Below, in pieces: positions 47,537 to 55,185 of a stretch of DNA of 64,000 nt (the stretch's first letter is position 1; each line of letters begins with the position of its first letter). A program made the position numbers and the translations under genes. The notes below the pieces were generated by a model, which saw nothing but the letters and a program-made list of their open reading frames with translations, made no database searches and was not told where the DNA came from. Source of the stretch: Caballeronia arvi (GTDB taxonomy: Bacteria; Pseudomonadota; Gammaproteobacteria; Burkholderiales; Burkholderiaceae); assembly GCF_001544695.2 (NCBI RefSeq), contig NZ_FCOM02000005.1:124001-188000 (forward strand), given 5' to 3'.

Positions 47537-47890
47537 TTGTCCAAAACGCTCGGCGATGTTTTCGAGACGCATGCGCTCGAGTTCCTGCAGCGGCAGCGCA
47601 TGCGCTGCGTCGCGCGCAACGTGACATGCCGCGGTGGCGAGATCGATCTCGTCATGCTCGATGAACGCGGTGCGCTCGTGTTCGTCGAAGTGCGGGCCAG
47701 AAAGCGCGGGCGCTTCGCCAATGCCGCCGCGAGTGTCGATGCGAGAAAGCGCGCGCGCCTCGTGCATGCCGCGCAGCATTTCCTCGCGACATGGCGCGGC
47801 GCGTTGCCTGCTTGCCGCTTCGATGTCGTTGCGTTCGATGCGGGCCGTATCGAGTGGATGCGCGATGCGTTTCGCGCTGACGAAGCATGA
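47537..47890 (+). CDS. yraN: YraN family (UPF0102) nuclease-like protein
   Basis: A 117-residue restriction-endonuclease-fold protein. It has the family pattern [50 protein letters not shown] with the putative catalytic E-D-ExR arrangement. Start is unusual: the only well-placed start codon is TTG at 47537, five bases after a strong GGAGG; the nearby ATG at 47526 is out of frame. Divergent from rsmI and followed by diaA, the conserved order in proteobacteria. Confidence 0.85.
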   Translation: MSKTLGDVFETHALEFLQRQRMRCVARNVTCRGGEIDLVMLDERGALVFVEVRARKRGRFANAAASVDARKRARLVHAAQHFLATWRGALPACRFDVVAFDAGRIEWMRDAFRADEA

Positions 47891-47995
47891 GCGCGGTTCG
47901 CTACATGATGCATGCGGTAAACTGCGCAACAACCGGCGCCTTGAGCGTTCAAGCCACATGCCGCAGCATATGCCGCGGCCGATGATCGAGAGTCG

Positions 47996-48583
47996 ATGTC
48001 AGTCGAACGTATTCAACAGCAATTCCGCGACAGCGCGGCGCTCAAACTCGAAGCACTCGACACGCTGGCGGTTCCGATCGCGGCAGCCGTCGATACGCTT
48101 TTCGGCGTGCTCGCGAACGGCAACAAGATTCTCGTCTGCGGCAACGGCGGCTCGGCGGCCGATGCGCAACGCTTTGCCGCGCAACTGATCGGTCGCTTCG
48201 AGCGCGAGCGTCCGGGCTTGCCGGCGATCGCACTGACGACCGATACATCGATTCTCACGGCCATCGGCAACGACTATGCGTTCGAGCAGATCTTCTCGAA
48301 CCAGGTCCGCGCGCTTGGCCAGGCGGGCGACGTGCTGCTTGCGATCAGCACGTCGGGCAACTCGGTCAACGTGCTCGCCGCGATTCAGGAAGCGCACGAG
48401 CGCGAGATGATCGTGATCGCGCTGTCGGGCAAAGGTGGCGGCGCGATGTCCGACGTGCTCGCCGAAACCGACATCCATATCTGCGTGCCGTCCGATCGCA
48501 CGGCGCGTATCCAGGAAGTCCATCTGCTGATCATTCACTGTCTGTGCGACGGCATCGATGCGATGCTGCTCGGCGACGACTGA
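47996..48583 (+). CDS. diaA: SIS-domain protein, DiaA/GmhA family
   Basis: A 195-residue SIS-domain protein. The phosphosugar-binding loops [26 protein letters not shown] and [19 protein letters not shown] are clear. GmhA makes heptose for LPS, while DiaA stimulates DnaA at oriC. The context (yraN upstream, BON lipoprotein downstream) is that of diaA in E. coli, so this name is favoured, but sequence alone does not exclude phosphoheptose isomerase. Confidence 0.88.
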   Translation: MSVERIQQQFRDSAALKLEALDTLAVPIAAAVDTLFGVLANGNKILVCGNGGSAADAQRFAAQLIGRFERERPGLPAIALTTDTSILTAIGNDYAFEQIFSNQVRALGQAGDVLLAISTSGNSVNVLAAIQEAHEREMIVIALSGKGGGAMSDVLAETDIHICVPSDRTARIQEVHLLIIHCLCDGIDAMLLGDD

Positions 48584-48607
48584 AACTGAAAAGGGGGAAC
48601 GGAGTTG

Positions 48608-49405
48608 ATGAACAAGACACGCGTCAAGGCGACGCTGGCCCAAGCCACGCTCGTGGCGAGCATGTTGTCCGGAGTCGCATTGACGTTGCAGGGCTGCGCT
48701 CTCGCGGTCGTCGGCGCGGCGGCAGGCGGCACGTTGATCGCCACGGATCGCCGCACGCTCGGCGCACAGACCGAAGACCGCGAGATCCAGATCAAGGCGA
48801 CATCGCGGATCAACGAGAATCTGCCCGATACGGCGCATGTCAACGTGACCGTGTTCAACCGGCGCGTGCTGCTGACGGGCGAAGTCCCCGACGAAGCGTC
48901 GAAGCAGAAGGCCGAAGCGGTCGTGCGCGACATCAACAACGTGGGCAGCATCGTCAACGAACTGGCGATTCAGGGCGCGAGTTCGATTTCGTCGCGCGCG
49001 AACGACTCGTATCTCGAAGGCCGCGTAAAGACCGCGATGGTCGGCGAGAAGGACTTGCGCGCGAACTACTACAAGGTGGTGTGTGAGCGCGGCGTCATCT
49101 ATCTGATGGGGCTCGTCACGCAGGATGAAGGTGCGCATGGCGCCGATGTCGCCGCGCGCGTGTCGGGCGTCGAACAGGTCGTGAAGGTCTTCCAGTACAT
49201 CAAGCCGGAAGAAGCGCAGGCGCTGGAGGCGGCTGCCGCATCCGATGCGAGTGCGGTGTCGGCGGCGAGCGCGCCGGCTCCCGAAGCGACGGTCGGTACG
49301 GTGCCTGATTCGGGCGTGAGCTCGCGTCCGCTGGACACGCAGTCGCCGGCACCGGTGAAGAATTCGGACGTTCATCCGGGCAATCCGGCTCCGGCGGCGA
49401 AATGA
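48608..49405 (+). CDS. BON-domain lipoprotein (DolP/YraP-like)
   Basis: A 265-residue outer-membrane lipoprotein. Signal peptide and lipobox: VASMLSGVALTLQGCALAVVG. Two BON domains follow (about residues 60-125 and 135-200: HVNVTVFNRRVLLTGEVPDEASKQKAEAVV and VCERGVIYLMGLVTQDEGAHGADVAARVSGV). The C-terminal tail is Ala/Pro/Ser-rich, longer than E. coli DolP. DolP supports outer-membrane integrity at the division site. ATG at 48608 with GGAG upstream. Confidence 0.9.
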   Translation: MNKTRVKATLAQATLVASMLSGVALTLQGCALAVVGAAAGGTLIATDRRTLGAQTEDREIQIKATSRINENLPDTAHVNVTVFNRRVLLTGEVPDEASKQKAEAVVRDINNVGSIVNELAIQGASSISSRANDSYLEGRVKTAMVGEKDLRANYYKVVCERGVIYLMGLVTQDEGAHGADVAARVSGVEQVVKVFQYIKPEEAQALEAAAASDASAVSAASAPAPEATVGTVPDSGVSSRPLDTQSPAPVKNSDVHPGNPAPAAK

Positions 49406-49746
49406 AGGCGTTGCGTTTGATCTTCGGCGCGGTGTTCGTCGCCGCGTCGATCGGTGTGTGCGCGGCAGAGCAACCGGTGTCTTCCGCGAACGGGATGGCG
49501 GTTGCGCGCAGCAATGCGTGCATGGGCTGTCATGCGATCGATCGAAAGCTCGTGGGGCCGTCGTTTCAGCAGATCGCTGAGAAGTACAAGGGACAGCCGC
49601 AGGCGAGCGTGCAGCTCGAGAAGAAAGTGAAGAACGGCGGCGCGGGCGTTTGGGGTCCGATTCCGATGCCCTCGCATCCACGAATGAACGATGCGGATAT
49701 CAAGACGGTCGTCGCGTGGGTTTTGGCGGGAGCGCCGGAGAAGTAA
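49402..49746 (+). CDS. Class I cytochrome c, c551-like
   Basis: A 114-residue periplasmic c-type cytochrome: Sec signal peptide (MKALRLIFGAVFVAASIGVCA), heme-attachment motif NACMGCHAIDRKLVGPSF and the axial Met in PIPMPSHPRMND. The start overlaps the BON gene stop codon (ATGA). It is the last protein gene before the tRNA. Redox partner unknown. Confidence 0.93.
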   Translation: MKALRLIFGAVFVAASIGVCAAEQPVSSANGMAVARSNACMGCHAIDRKLVGPSFQQIAEKYKGQPQASVQLEKKVKNGGAGVWGPIPMPSHPRMNDADIKTVVAWVLAGAPEK

Positions 49747-49770
49747 GTGTCGGGTGTATCGTCGGAAGGC

Positions 49771-49801
49771 TTGCCTGATGGCGTTTGCGCTGTGATATAA
49801 T
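49771..49801 (+). promoter_or_regulatory. Promoter of tRNA-Ala
   Basis: A perfect TATAAT at 49796-49801, 12 bp before the tRNA. TTGCCT at 49771 is 19 bp upstream, longer than ideal. Confidence 0.55.
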
Positions 49802-49812
49802 TTTAGCTCGTT

Positions 49813-49888
<76 letters not shown>

Positions 49889-49902
49889 CGAATTTGCTTT
49901 GG

Positions 49903-49941
49903 AAACAACGCACTACGTCTTGCGATGTAGTGCGTTGTTTT
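49903..49941 (+). terminator. Terminator after tRNA-Ala
   Basis: A perfect 14-bp stem, AAACAACGCACTAC (49903-49916) and GTAGTGCGTTGTTT (49927-49940), with a 10-nt loop and a short T run, 15 bp past the tRNA. Confidence 0.8.
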
Positions 49942-50021
49942 GCTTTCTATCGCACCTTTATGCACGCGCGATGTGGCAGATTTGTGGCGTCGAGTGGTAG
50001 CGCACGAGCCCACCGCTCACT

Positions 50022-50047
50022 GGTAGAAAACACTTCGCTTTTCTACC
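50022..50047. promoter_or_regulatory. Operator-like inverted repeat before the HTH-trfA operon
   Basis: GGTAGAAAA (50022-50030) and TTTTCTACC (50039-50047) are perfect 9-bp arms around an 8-bp spacer. It lies 75 bp before the HTH gene and is a good candidate for autoregulation of the replication operon. Confidence 0.5.
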
Positions 50048-50120
50048 GAGACTTTAGAGTTGCTTAAAGTCAACCTTGCATACATCAGCCAACCAACGCC
50101 GCTGTGTGCACAAATGTGAC

Positions 50121-50438
50121 ATGGCGCAAAAAACAGCCATGTCCATGCAAGCGCTACTCACGGTCGATCAACTCGCCGAGCATTTACAAAAGTCTGTCGC
50201 CAGCATCCGTAGCGATGCGACGCGAAATCCCCAGTCTCTTCCGCCAATCTGCCGACTTCCCAATACGAAACGCCTTCTTTGGCGAGCGGAAGATGTAGAA
50301 AGGTGGATTGGCCAGCACGTCGCCGATGCAGTGTTTCTCGATGTGTCGGAACTGCCCCTTTCGGAAAAGCGACGACGAGGCCGTCCGACGAAAGCCGAAT
50401 CGGTCGCGAAGCACACTCGTAGCAACGGCAAGCGGTGA
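50121..50438 (+). CDS. Helix-turn-helix DNA-binding protein
   Basis: A 105-residue protein with an excisionase/AlpA-like winged HTH: MQALLTVDQLAEHLQKSVASIRSDATRNPQSLPPICRLPNTKRLLWRAEDVERWI, and a basic C-terminal tail (KRRRGRPTKAESVAKHTRSNGKR). ATG at 50121; one at 50139 is possible. Its stop codon overlaps the GTG start of the TrfA gene, so it is translationally coupled to replication initiation and may regulate it. Confidence 0.75.
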   Translation: MAQKTAMSMQALLTVDQLAEHLQKSVASIRSDATRNPQSLPPICRLPNTKRLLWRAEDVERWIGQHVADAVFLDVSELPLSEKRRRGRPTKAESVAKHTRSNGKR

Positions 50439-51433
50439 GTCGTACCGACGATGGTCCGCGAGGCCGCATCCGCCCCGTCGTGCAGGGACGAAGACCAGCA
50501 GGGGTTGGCGGCGAGTCGTTACGCCACTCGGCTGATGCACTTGTCGCACGTGTTGCCGACATGGAGAAAAAGCATCGCGCGCGGATCGGTGGTCAAAAGC
50601 GCGATGAGGCGGCTCCCGCACCGCCTCTGCAGGCACTCGTTCACTTGCCGCATTGGCCGGACTTCGTGCGAGGCGTGCCAAACGGGTTCCTGCGATCAGC
50701 ACTTTTTGGCGCTATTGCGAAGGGGCACCGCCGCTATTTAGCGGGCGAGCTGATACCCACGCTTGACGGTCTCACAATTATCTACACTGGCGAACGCCTT
50801 GATCAGGGCGACCTTGACGTGTGGGAAAGCGTCCTCCACGTTGTGCGCCTTCAGGCGCTAGGACTACCGTGCCGCATGACGTCATATTCGCTGCTCAAGT
50901 TAATGGGCAACACCGATACGGGCAAAAACCGCAAGGTGCTGCACACACGCATCACTCGTTTGATAGCTAATGCAGTAGAGATCAAGCAAGAGGGCTGGTC
51001 GTACATCGGCAGCCTGATTGATAAGGCGTTCAAAGACGATAAAACCCAAGAATGGGTGATCGTCGTCAGTCCCAGGTTGCACACCTTGTTCGCAGCGGAC
51101 CAGTTCACGCAGATCGACTGGAATGTGCGTCGCACGCTGGTCGGAAAGTCACTTGCTCAATGGCTGCACGGATTCTACGCAAGTCACGCGAGGCCATACC
51201 CCATGCGCATGGAAACACTGCTAAGGCTCGCCGGTAGCGAGGACGAGAGCATGAGCAGCGCGCGACAGACGCTACGCAAGGCTCTCGATGCCTTGGCTGA
51301 AGCGAGCAAGGCCCATGGGCAGGCGTTCAGCTACGACATCCAAGGCGACCTGGTGCATATCGACAAGAAGCCTAGCGAGTCGCAACGCCGACACTTGGCC
51401 AAGCGGCTCAATGGCCAAAAAGTACTTCTTTGA
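50435..51433 (+). CDS. trfA: TrfA-family plasmid replication initiator
   Basis: A 332-residue homologue of IncP TrfA, which binds iterons and opens oriV. Characteristic segments: WPDFVRGVPNGFLRSALFGAIAKG, IIYTGERLDQGDLDVWESVLH, SLLKLMGNTDTGKNRKVLHTRI, YIGSLIDKAFKDD, LFAADQFTQIDWNVRRTL and LAQWLHGFYASHARPYPMRMETLLRLAGS. GTG start at 50435 overlaps the HTH stop codon. An internal ATG at 50561 (MEKKHRAR) could make a shorter form, as the two TrfA forms of RP4. Direct repeats that look like its binding sites follow at once. Confidence 0.92.
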   Translation: MSRTDDGPRGRIRPVVQGRRPAGVGGESLRHSADALVARVADMEKKHRARIGGQKRDEAAPAPPLQALVHLPHWPDFVRGVPNGFLRSALFGAIAKGHRRYLAGELIPTLDGLTIIYTGERLDQGDLDVWESVLHVVRLQALGLPCRMTSYSLLKLMGNTDTGKNRKVLHTRITRLIANAVEIKQEGWSYIGSLIDKAFKDDKTQEWVIVVSPRLHTLFAADQFTQIDWNVRRTLVGKSLAQWLHGFYASHARPYPMRMETLLRLAGSEDESMSSARQTLRKALDALAEASKAHGQAFSYDIQGDLVHIDKKPSESQRRHLAKRLNGQKVLL

Positions 51434-51434
51434 T

Positions 51435-51541
51435 ACCGTTCTAGCGCCTACGGAACTGCCGTTCCTGCACCTACGAGACACCGTTCCTTCGCCTACGCTT
51501 TGCCGTTCCGACGCCTAGCGCGTACCGTTCCAGCGCCTAAG
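51435..51541 (+). repeat. Five iterons of a plasmid replication origin
   Basis: Five direct repeats of consensus RCCGTTCCnnCGCCTA begin at 51435, 51458, 51480, 51502 and 51524, so the spacing is 22-23 bp, two helical turns. They lie directly after the trfA stop codon, the usual place for initiator-binding iterons. The third and fifth copies are the most consensus-like. Confidence 0.85.
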
Positions 51542-51637
51542 CTATCCACAGGCTCAGAGCCTCGCAAACCAAGATTGGTAGGGAGTTCCGGCATTTCACT
51601 TGCCACGCCTAATCTTGTTTTAATCTTTTACTAATCG
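51542..51637. other. Origin core: DnaA box and AT-rich region
   Basis: CTATCCACA at 51542-51550 differs from the DnaA-box consensus TTATCCACA at one position. About 60 bp on, 51611-51637 is AT-rich with AATCTT repeated, suitable for strand opening. With the iterons this makes a complete-looking oriV. Confidence 0.65.
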
Positions 51638-52591
51638 TACTGTGGCTTTCGGCTCCGAGTTATCTTGATTGCCGTTGCGTCGCGTGCTACGTGGATCAAA
51701 CCTGGCGTTGATTTCCCTCCTGCGGTCCGAAATCTGATCTGCAAGGCTCTGTGGAGGTCGCCGTTCCGATGGAGCCCAATCCAAATCAAGCGCGTCCCAG
51801 CGATCTGCATCGGTGATCCACGAGAGAGAAGCGTTAGCGTACAACGGCGCCTCGTGCTTCGTGAGACCAATCGACGCTCGATACGAGCCATCTAAATCCA
51901 ACCGCTTCTTCTCCATGTTTTCCAACTCATCGCGCACCAGAAAGAAGCCGTCATAGCTATTTAATTCGTGAAAAATCCCCGTGGCGTTGAGACAGTGTTG
52001 AACGCAGCGGTAGGCCCCTATTCCATCGACATCGGAGACTGCTAGCGAGTTGATTATTTGATGCAGACGATATAACGCGACCGCTTCCGTAAGGTGATTT
52101 AGGGTAAGCGGTTCTCTGTGAGCCAAAGCGATGAGTATCTCGCCCTCAAACTCTCGAATGGTTTCGTAAAAGGTGCGCTCTTTGAAAGAAGTGGTCTCAA
52201 CTTTTCTCCACGCTGCATCATCGAGCCAAGGTCCTTCGCTACTAAAGCGTGTCCGACACAATGGCCAAAGGACCGACGGATCGAATGCATTGCCCCAAAG
52301 GGCGCGCCATAAGTTTGCGGGCCCGTTTTCGAAGATAAGTTCCGCGTCATCAAATAGCTGGCCGAGCATTTCAATCGGGCCGGCAGGGTGAAATATGAAA
52401 TCACCGTTGTCGAGTTTGTACCACTTGTTCGAAGTCTGTGTGTCCGTCCACCCCAGTTTTTCGGATTCTGTGTTAATCCATGCAGCGAGTTGGTTTATTT
52501 TCACGAAGCCTTTCCTGTGCATCAACGATCTCATCATCGTTCTGGCTTTTAGCTTCATGATTTCAACTTCTTTTGAGTTCTTGGGGCGCAT
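51620..52591 (-). CDS. Hypothetical protein
   Basis: A protein of about 323 residues with lower GC than the chromosome. No domain recognised. It is largely helical with a motif-like LGWTDTQTSNKWYKLDNGDFIFHPAGPIEMLGQLF and an acidic middle. Possible starts are 52591 (MRPKNSKEVE) and 52558 (MKLKARTMMR); neither has a strong ribosome-binding site. Its 3' end lies in the AT-rich part of the origin. It is on the strand opposite to trfA and traK. Confidence 0.65.
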   Translation of the reverse strand: MRPKNSKEVEIMKLKARTMMRSLMHRKGFVKINQLAAWINTESEKLGWTDTQTSNKWYKLDNGDFIFHPAGPIEMLGQLFDDAELIFENGPANLWRALWGNAFDPSVLWPLCRTRFSSEGPWLDDAAWRKVETTSFKERTFYETIREFEGEILIALAHREPLTLNHLTEAVALYRLHQIINSLAVSDVDGIGAYRCVQHCLNATGIFHELNSYDGFFLVRDELENMEKKRLDLDGSYRASIGLTKHEAPLYANASLSWITDADRWDALDLDWAPSERRPPQSLADQISDRRREINARFDPRSTRRNGNQDNSEPKATVRLVKD

Positions 52592-52754
52592 ATGGCGGCG
52601 ACGTACGGAAGAGAATAACGGGCTCAGCACGAGAGCTGAACGAATATTGATCAAGATTTATCGAAAATATAACGTGTTTCTACCGTGAAGTGTTCGGTCA
52701 GAGACCCGAAAATTCCGTATTGCTTGCAACTGAGCGCATAACGGGGGAAGTCTG

Positions 52755-53021
52755 ATGAAAGAATTGAGTTTGTCGCAAAGAATAGCCGCGCAGGTTTTGG
52801 CAGAAGCAACGGGCCCGTCCGGGGCCGTGAATCGAGCTACTTTCCTTGGAGTACAAACCGAGGTCCAGCGTGCGATTGAAGAGGGATGGTCTGTCTTAGC
52901 AATCCACCGCACTCTTCAAGAAGCGGGTGTAATCACGTTTGGGTATCAGGCTTTTCGGCGATATGTCAAAACACTCATCCTTGAGAGGAAACCGATCGAC
53001 ATCAAGACAAGTCAGCGATGA
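52755..53021 (+). CDS. TraK-like oriT-binding protein
   Basis: An 88-residue protein resembling the core of IncP TraK: VNRATFLGVQTEVQRAIEEGWSVLAIHRTLQEAGVITFGYQAFRRYVKTLIL. RP4 TraK (134 residues) binds and bends DNA next to nic. The C-terminal Pro/Ala tail of RP4 TraK is missing. GGGGGAAG lies before the ATG. It points toward the oriT, whereas in RP4 (from memory) traK points away. Confidence 0.65.
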   Translation: MKELSLSQRIAAQVLAEATGPSGAVNRATFLGVQTEVQRAIEEGWSVLAIHRTLQEAGVITFGYQAFRRYVKTLILERKPIDIKTSQR

Positions 53022-53159
53022 AACCGATCAATGGGCGGACGATGTCGGTTCAACCAAGATGGAAGCGGTCAAAAAGCGAACTGTGCGTGTTTGCGTTACC
53101 TTTGATCGCTTATGTTCCGCAGATTCTCGATGAGCGTCGCTGAAACGTATCGATTACGT

Positions 53160-53252
53160 AGCGGGCAAGATAGGTGAAGTAGGCCCACCCGCAAGCGGGC
53201 GTACCTTCTTCACTCTCCCTTATTCGCGCTCCGCGCTCAATGGGAATCTTGC
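53160..53252 (-). other. oriT: IncP-type origin of transfer (oriT)
   Basis: Read on the minus strand, this stretch follows the RP4 oriT as I remember it almost base for base: AAGATTCCCATTGAGC, GCGAATAAGGGAGAGTGAAG, then the inverted repeat CCCGCTTGCGGG, GGGCCTACTTCACCTAT and the nic region CTATCTTG/CCCGC (RP4 CTATCCTG/CCCGG). The predicted nick is between 53166 and 53165 on the minus strand. The arms GAAG...CTTC around 53175-53215 form the TraJ-binding repeat. It lies between traK- and traJ-like genes. Confidence 0.88.
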
Positions 53253-53330
53253 TAAGGAAGTCGTCATCTTATGGCGACTACGGCTCGAGCCGAGGGCGCA
53301 TACCGGATGAACGCCAGAAGGAATAACGAA

Positions 53331-53687
53331 ATGAAGAGCACCCGAAAAGGTTCCACGCCAATCAAAGTGTGGTGCTTGCCGGAGGAGAAGGCGAGCATCG
53401 AAGAGAACGCGCGTAAGGCAGGAATGAGCCTTTCAATGTATCTGCGTAACGTCGGGATGGGCTACCGCATCAAGGGTGTTATTGACGCAGAACTGGTGTT
53501 AAAACTCGCCAAAATTAATGGCGATCAAGGACGGCTTGGCGGCTTATTGAAGCTGTGGCTGACGAATAGTGAAAAACTGAATGCACAAGATCCTGAGCAA
53601 TTGCGCCGAGTTATCCATGGAGTCCTTGAGCGCATTGTTTCGATGCAAATTGCAATGCTGGACCTCGTGAAAACCAAAAGCCGATAG
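53331..53687 (+). CDS. traJ: TraJ-family relaxosome protein
   Basis: A 118-residue homologue of IncP TraJ, the oriT-binding protein that recruits the relaxase. It reads MKSTRKGSTPIKVWCLPEEKASIEENARKAGMSLSMYLRNVGMGYRIKGVIDAELVLKLAKINGDQGRLGGLLKLWL; the ribbon-helix-helix fold and the INGDQGRLGGLLKLWL motif are diagnostic. I chose 53331 because GAAGGA lies 8 bp upstream and the length fits RP4 TraJ (about 123). The traI relaxase gene that follows in RP4 is absent here. Confidence 0.88.
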   Translation: MKSTRKGSTPIKVWCLPEEKASIEENARKAGMSLSMYLRNVGMGYRIKGVIDAELVLKLAKINGDQGRLGGLLKLWLTNSEKLNAQDPEQLRRVIHGVLERIVSMQIAMLDLVKTKSR

Positions 53688-53859
53688 CGCCCGTTCAATG
53701 GCCGGTTGTTGTTCTATGCGAACATGTGTTGATATTTCCGCCTCTCCTGATCAAAGCGAGCAGAGCTGGTCAACTCACACTGCCCAAAGTTGATGTCATT
53801 CGGAAGGCACACCACTGCTTCTTTGTCATCCACGACATGTGTTTCGGCGTCCGTCGAGA

Positions 53860-53872
53860 TTTAGCGGCTAAA
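53860..53872. promoter_or_regulatory. KorB-type operator 1
   Basis: TTTAGCGGCTAAA, identical to the 13-bp KorB operator consensus TTTAGC(G/C)GCTAAA of IncP plasmids. It lies between traJ and the next gene. Confidence 0.75.
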
Positions 53873-53986
53873 TTTTTCGACCGATGTTTCGGATCGCTCA
53901 CCGCTGACGGTCGGTCAGTGTTCCATAGACGCCGTCGCCGTCGCCGTTACCGGAACGAGGCCGGCGAGTTCGGCGAGTTCGGCGAA

Positions 53987-53999
53987 TTTAGCGGCTAAA
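53987..53999. promoter_or_regulatory. KorB-type operator 2
   Basis: A second exact TTTAGCGGCTAAA, 127 bp from the first and 33 bp before the ATG at 54032, so it is well placed to control that gene. Confidence 0.75.
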
Positions 54000-54031
54000 C
54001 TTCAATTTTCAGTTCCGGAGTTTGATCAGAA

Positions 54032-54538
54032 ATGAAAAACGACCAGCTCAAGAGTCTGCCCGACGATACAGACGAGTGGATTCGCCTCTTGCAAACCGAT
54101 GATGGACGCGCCGCACGAGAACATCTAGCGGCAGGAATGCCGATCTACTATCGTGAGACGGACACTCCGGCTGGGGTTTGTATTAAAAAATTTCCGGACG
54201 GACACAGGGAATGGGTCACCTTCGATCGAAGAACCGGGCTCGAATCGGTCATTCGCACGCTAAACGAGAACGATCCGACGCCCCCACTCGCCGCCGCATT
54301 GGCGCAGCAAGGTGACGATGTTGGTCTCGACTTTGGCGCTGCAAGCGTGCAGCTCGACGACTTGACGGAGGGAGGCCTAGTGGAAGACGCTGTTGACGAG
54401 ACCGATCTTGATCAGCGACTCGATGAGGTTGCGGCGTCTACTCAGAAGGCTAATGAAGCCCTGGACGATGCGCTGTCGTTCATCGCCGCTTCCAATTTGC
54501 GTATCGACAAGGTGAGGGGCAAGCCCGACGAGGGCTGA
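54032..54538 (+). CDS. Acidic hypothetical protein
   Basis: A 168-residue strongly acidic protein. The N-terminal half contains YYRETDTPAGVCIKKFPDGHREWVTFDRRTGLESVIR; the C-terminal half is Asp/Glu-rich and helical (LTEGGLVEDAVDETDLDQRLDEVAAS). No family recognised. GGAG lies upstream of the ATG, and the KorB-type operator just before it suggests membership of the plasmid regulon. Confidence 0.65.
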   Translation: MKNDQLKSLPDDTDEWIRLLQTDDGRAAREHLAAGMPIYYRETDTPAGVCIKKFPDGHREWVTFDRRTGLESVIRTLNENDPTPPLAAALAQQGDDVGLDFGAASVQLDDLTEGGLVEDAVDETDLDQRLDEVAASTQKANEALDDALSFIAASNLRIDKVRGKPDEG

Positions 54539-54556
54539 ATCGATGGCGATTGGGAC

Positions 54557-54788
54557 CGCCCCCGTACTGTCAACGTCGCAGCGGCTGCATGATTACCGCG
54601 CGGCAAGATTCGGGCGCCATTGAGGCGTGGTTCTTCCCGTGATCTAGGGCTGGGCCCCATTTCATAAGGCTTCGGGGCCATACCTCGTGGCTTGAGATTG
54701 AGCAAAGGGGCTTCTATCTGTCGGCGGTGTCAGCAAAAGCAAAGGCGCGTTTGGTCGCGAGCTTGCATTCGTTGACAGTACGGGGGCG
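54557..54788. mobile_element. 232-bp element bounded by 19-bp inverted repeats
   Basis: CGCCCCCGTACTGTCAACG at 54557-54575 is repeated exactly, inverted, at 54770-54788. The enclosed 190 bp has no gene. Size and ends fit a miniature inverted-repeat element or the collapsed remains of an insertion sequence. I see no target-site duplication. Confidence 0.6.
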
Positions 54789-54882
54789 CTCGGTTTTCGC
54801 AACCGGAGGACATGGACGGTGAGTTCGTGCTTGGGACGTGATAGACACGACTAGTCATTGACCGCGGGAAGCGAGGCCGGAA

Positions 54883-55185
54883 GTGAACCCAGAACTAGCT
54901 GCCGAACTAGCAGATGAGGCGCAACTGAAGGCAGCAATACGCGAGTTGCGGAAGCTGAGAAAGGACAGCGAACACCTTAACCGGGCATGGTCGGAAACGT
55001 GGGCGGCTCGTCAGAAGTATGAGCGAGAGTACTCTTTCATGGTCAAGCACCTCAAGGAACGAGAGGACCGCATCATGGATGAGCTAAGGCCCTATCTTGC
55101 CAACATTGAAGAGCTTGAGAAACGAGTAAAGAAGTTGGATCGAAAAATTCGAAAACGGGGCAAAAGCCGTCCTGGAGAACCATAG
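54883..55185 (+). CDS. Coiled-coil hypothetical protein
   Basis: A 100-residue, highly charged protein that is helical throughout (LKAAIRELRKLRKDSEHLNRAWSETWAARQKYEREYSFMVKHLKEREDRIMDELRP...), ending in a basic KKLDRKIRKRGKSRPGEP. GTG start at 54883 with GAGG upstream. No family recognised. Confidence 0.6.
   Translation: MNPELAAELADEAQLKAAIRELRKLRKDSEHLNRAWSETWAARQKYEREYSFMVKHLKEREDRIMDELRPYLANIEELEKRVKKLDRKIRKRGKSRPGEP

Larger units (their letters stand above)
53688..54031 (+). promoter_or_regulatory. Regulatory region between traJ and the next gene
   Basis: About 340 bp with two KorB-type operators, a CGTCGC-rich tract (53930-53945) and a GGCGAGTTC triplication just before operator 2. A 90-codon open frame here has poly-Arg and repeat-derived sequence and is not convincing as a gene. 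Confidence 0.5.

Noticed and set aside
53726..53998. 90-codon frame between traJ and the next gene
   Set aside because: Arg tract and GEFGEFGEFSG repeat come from simple repeats, and it contains both KorB operators.
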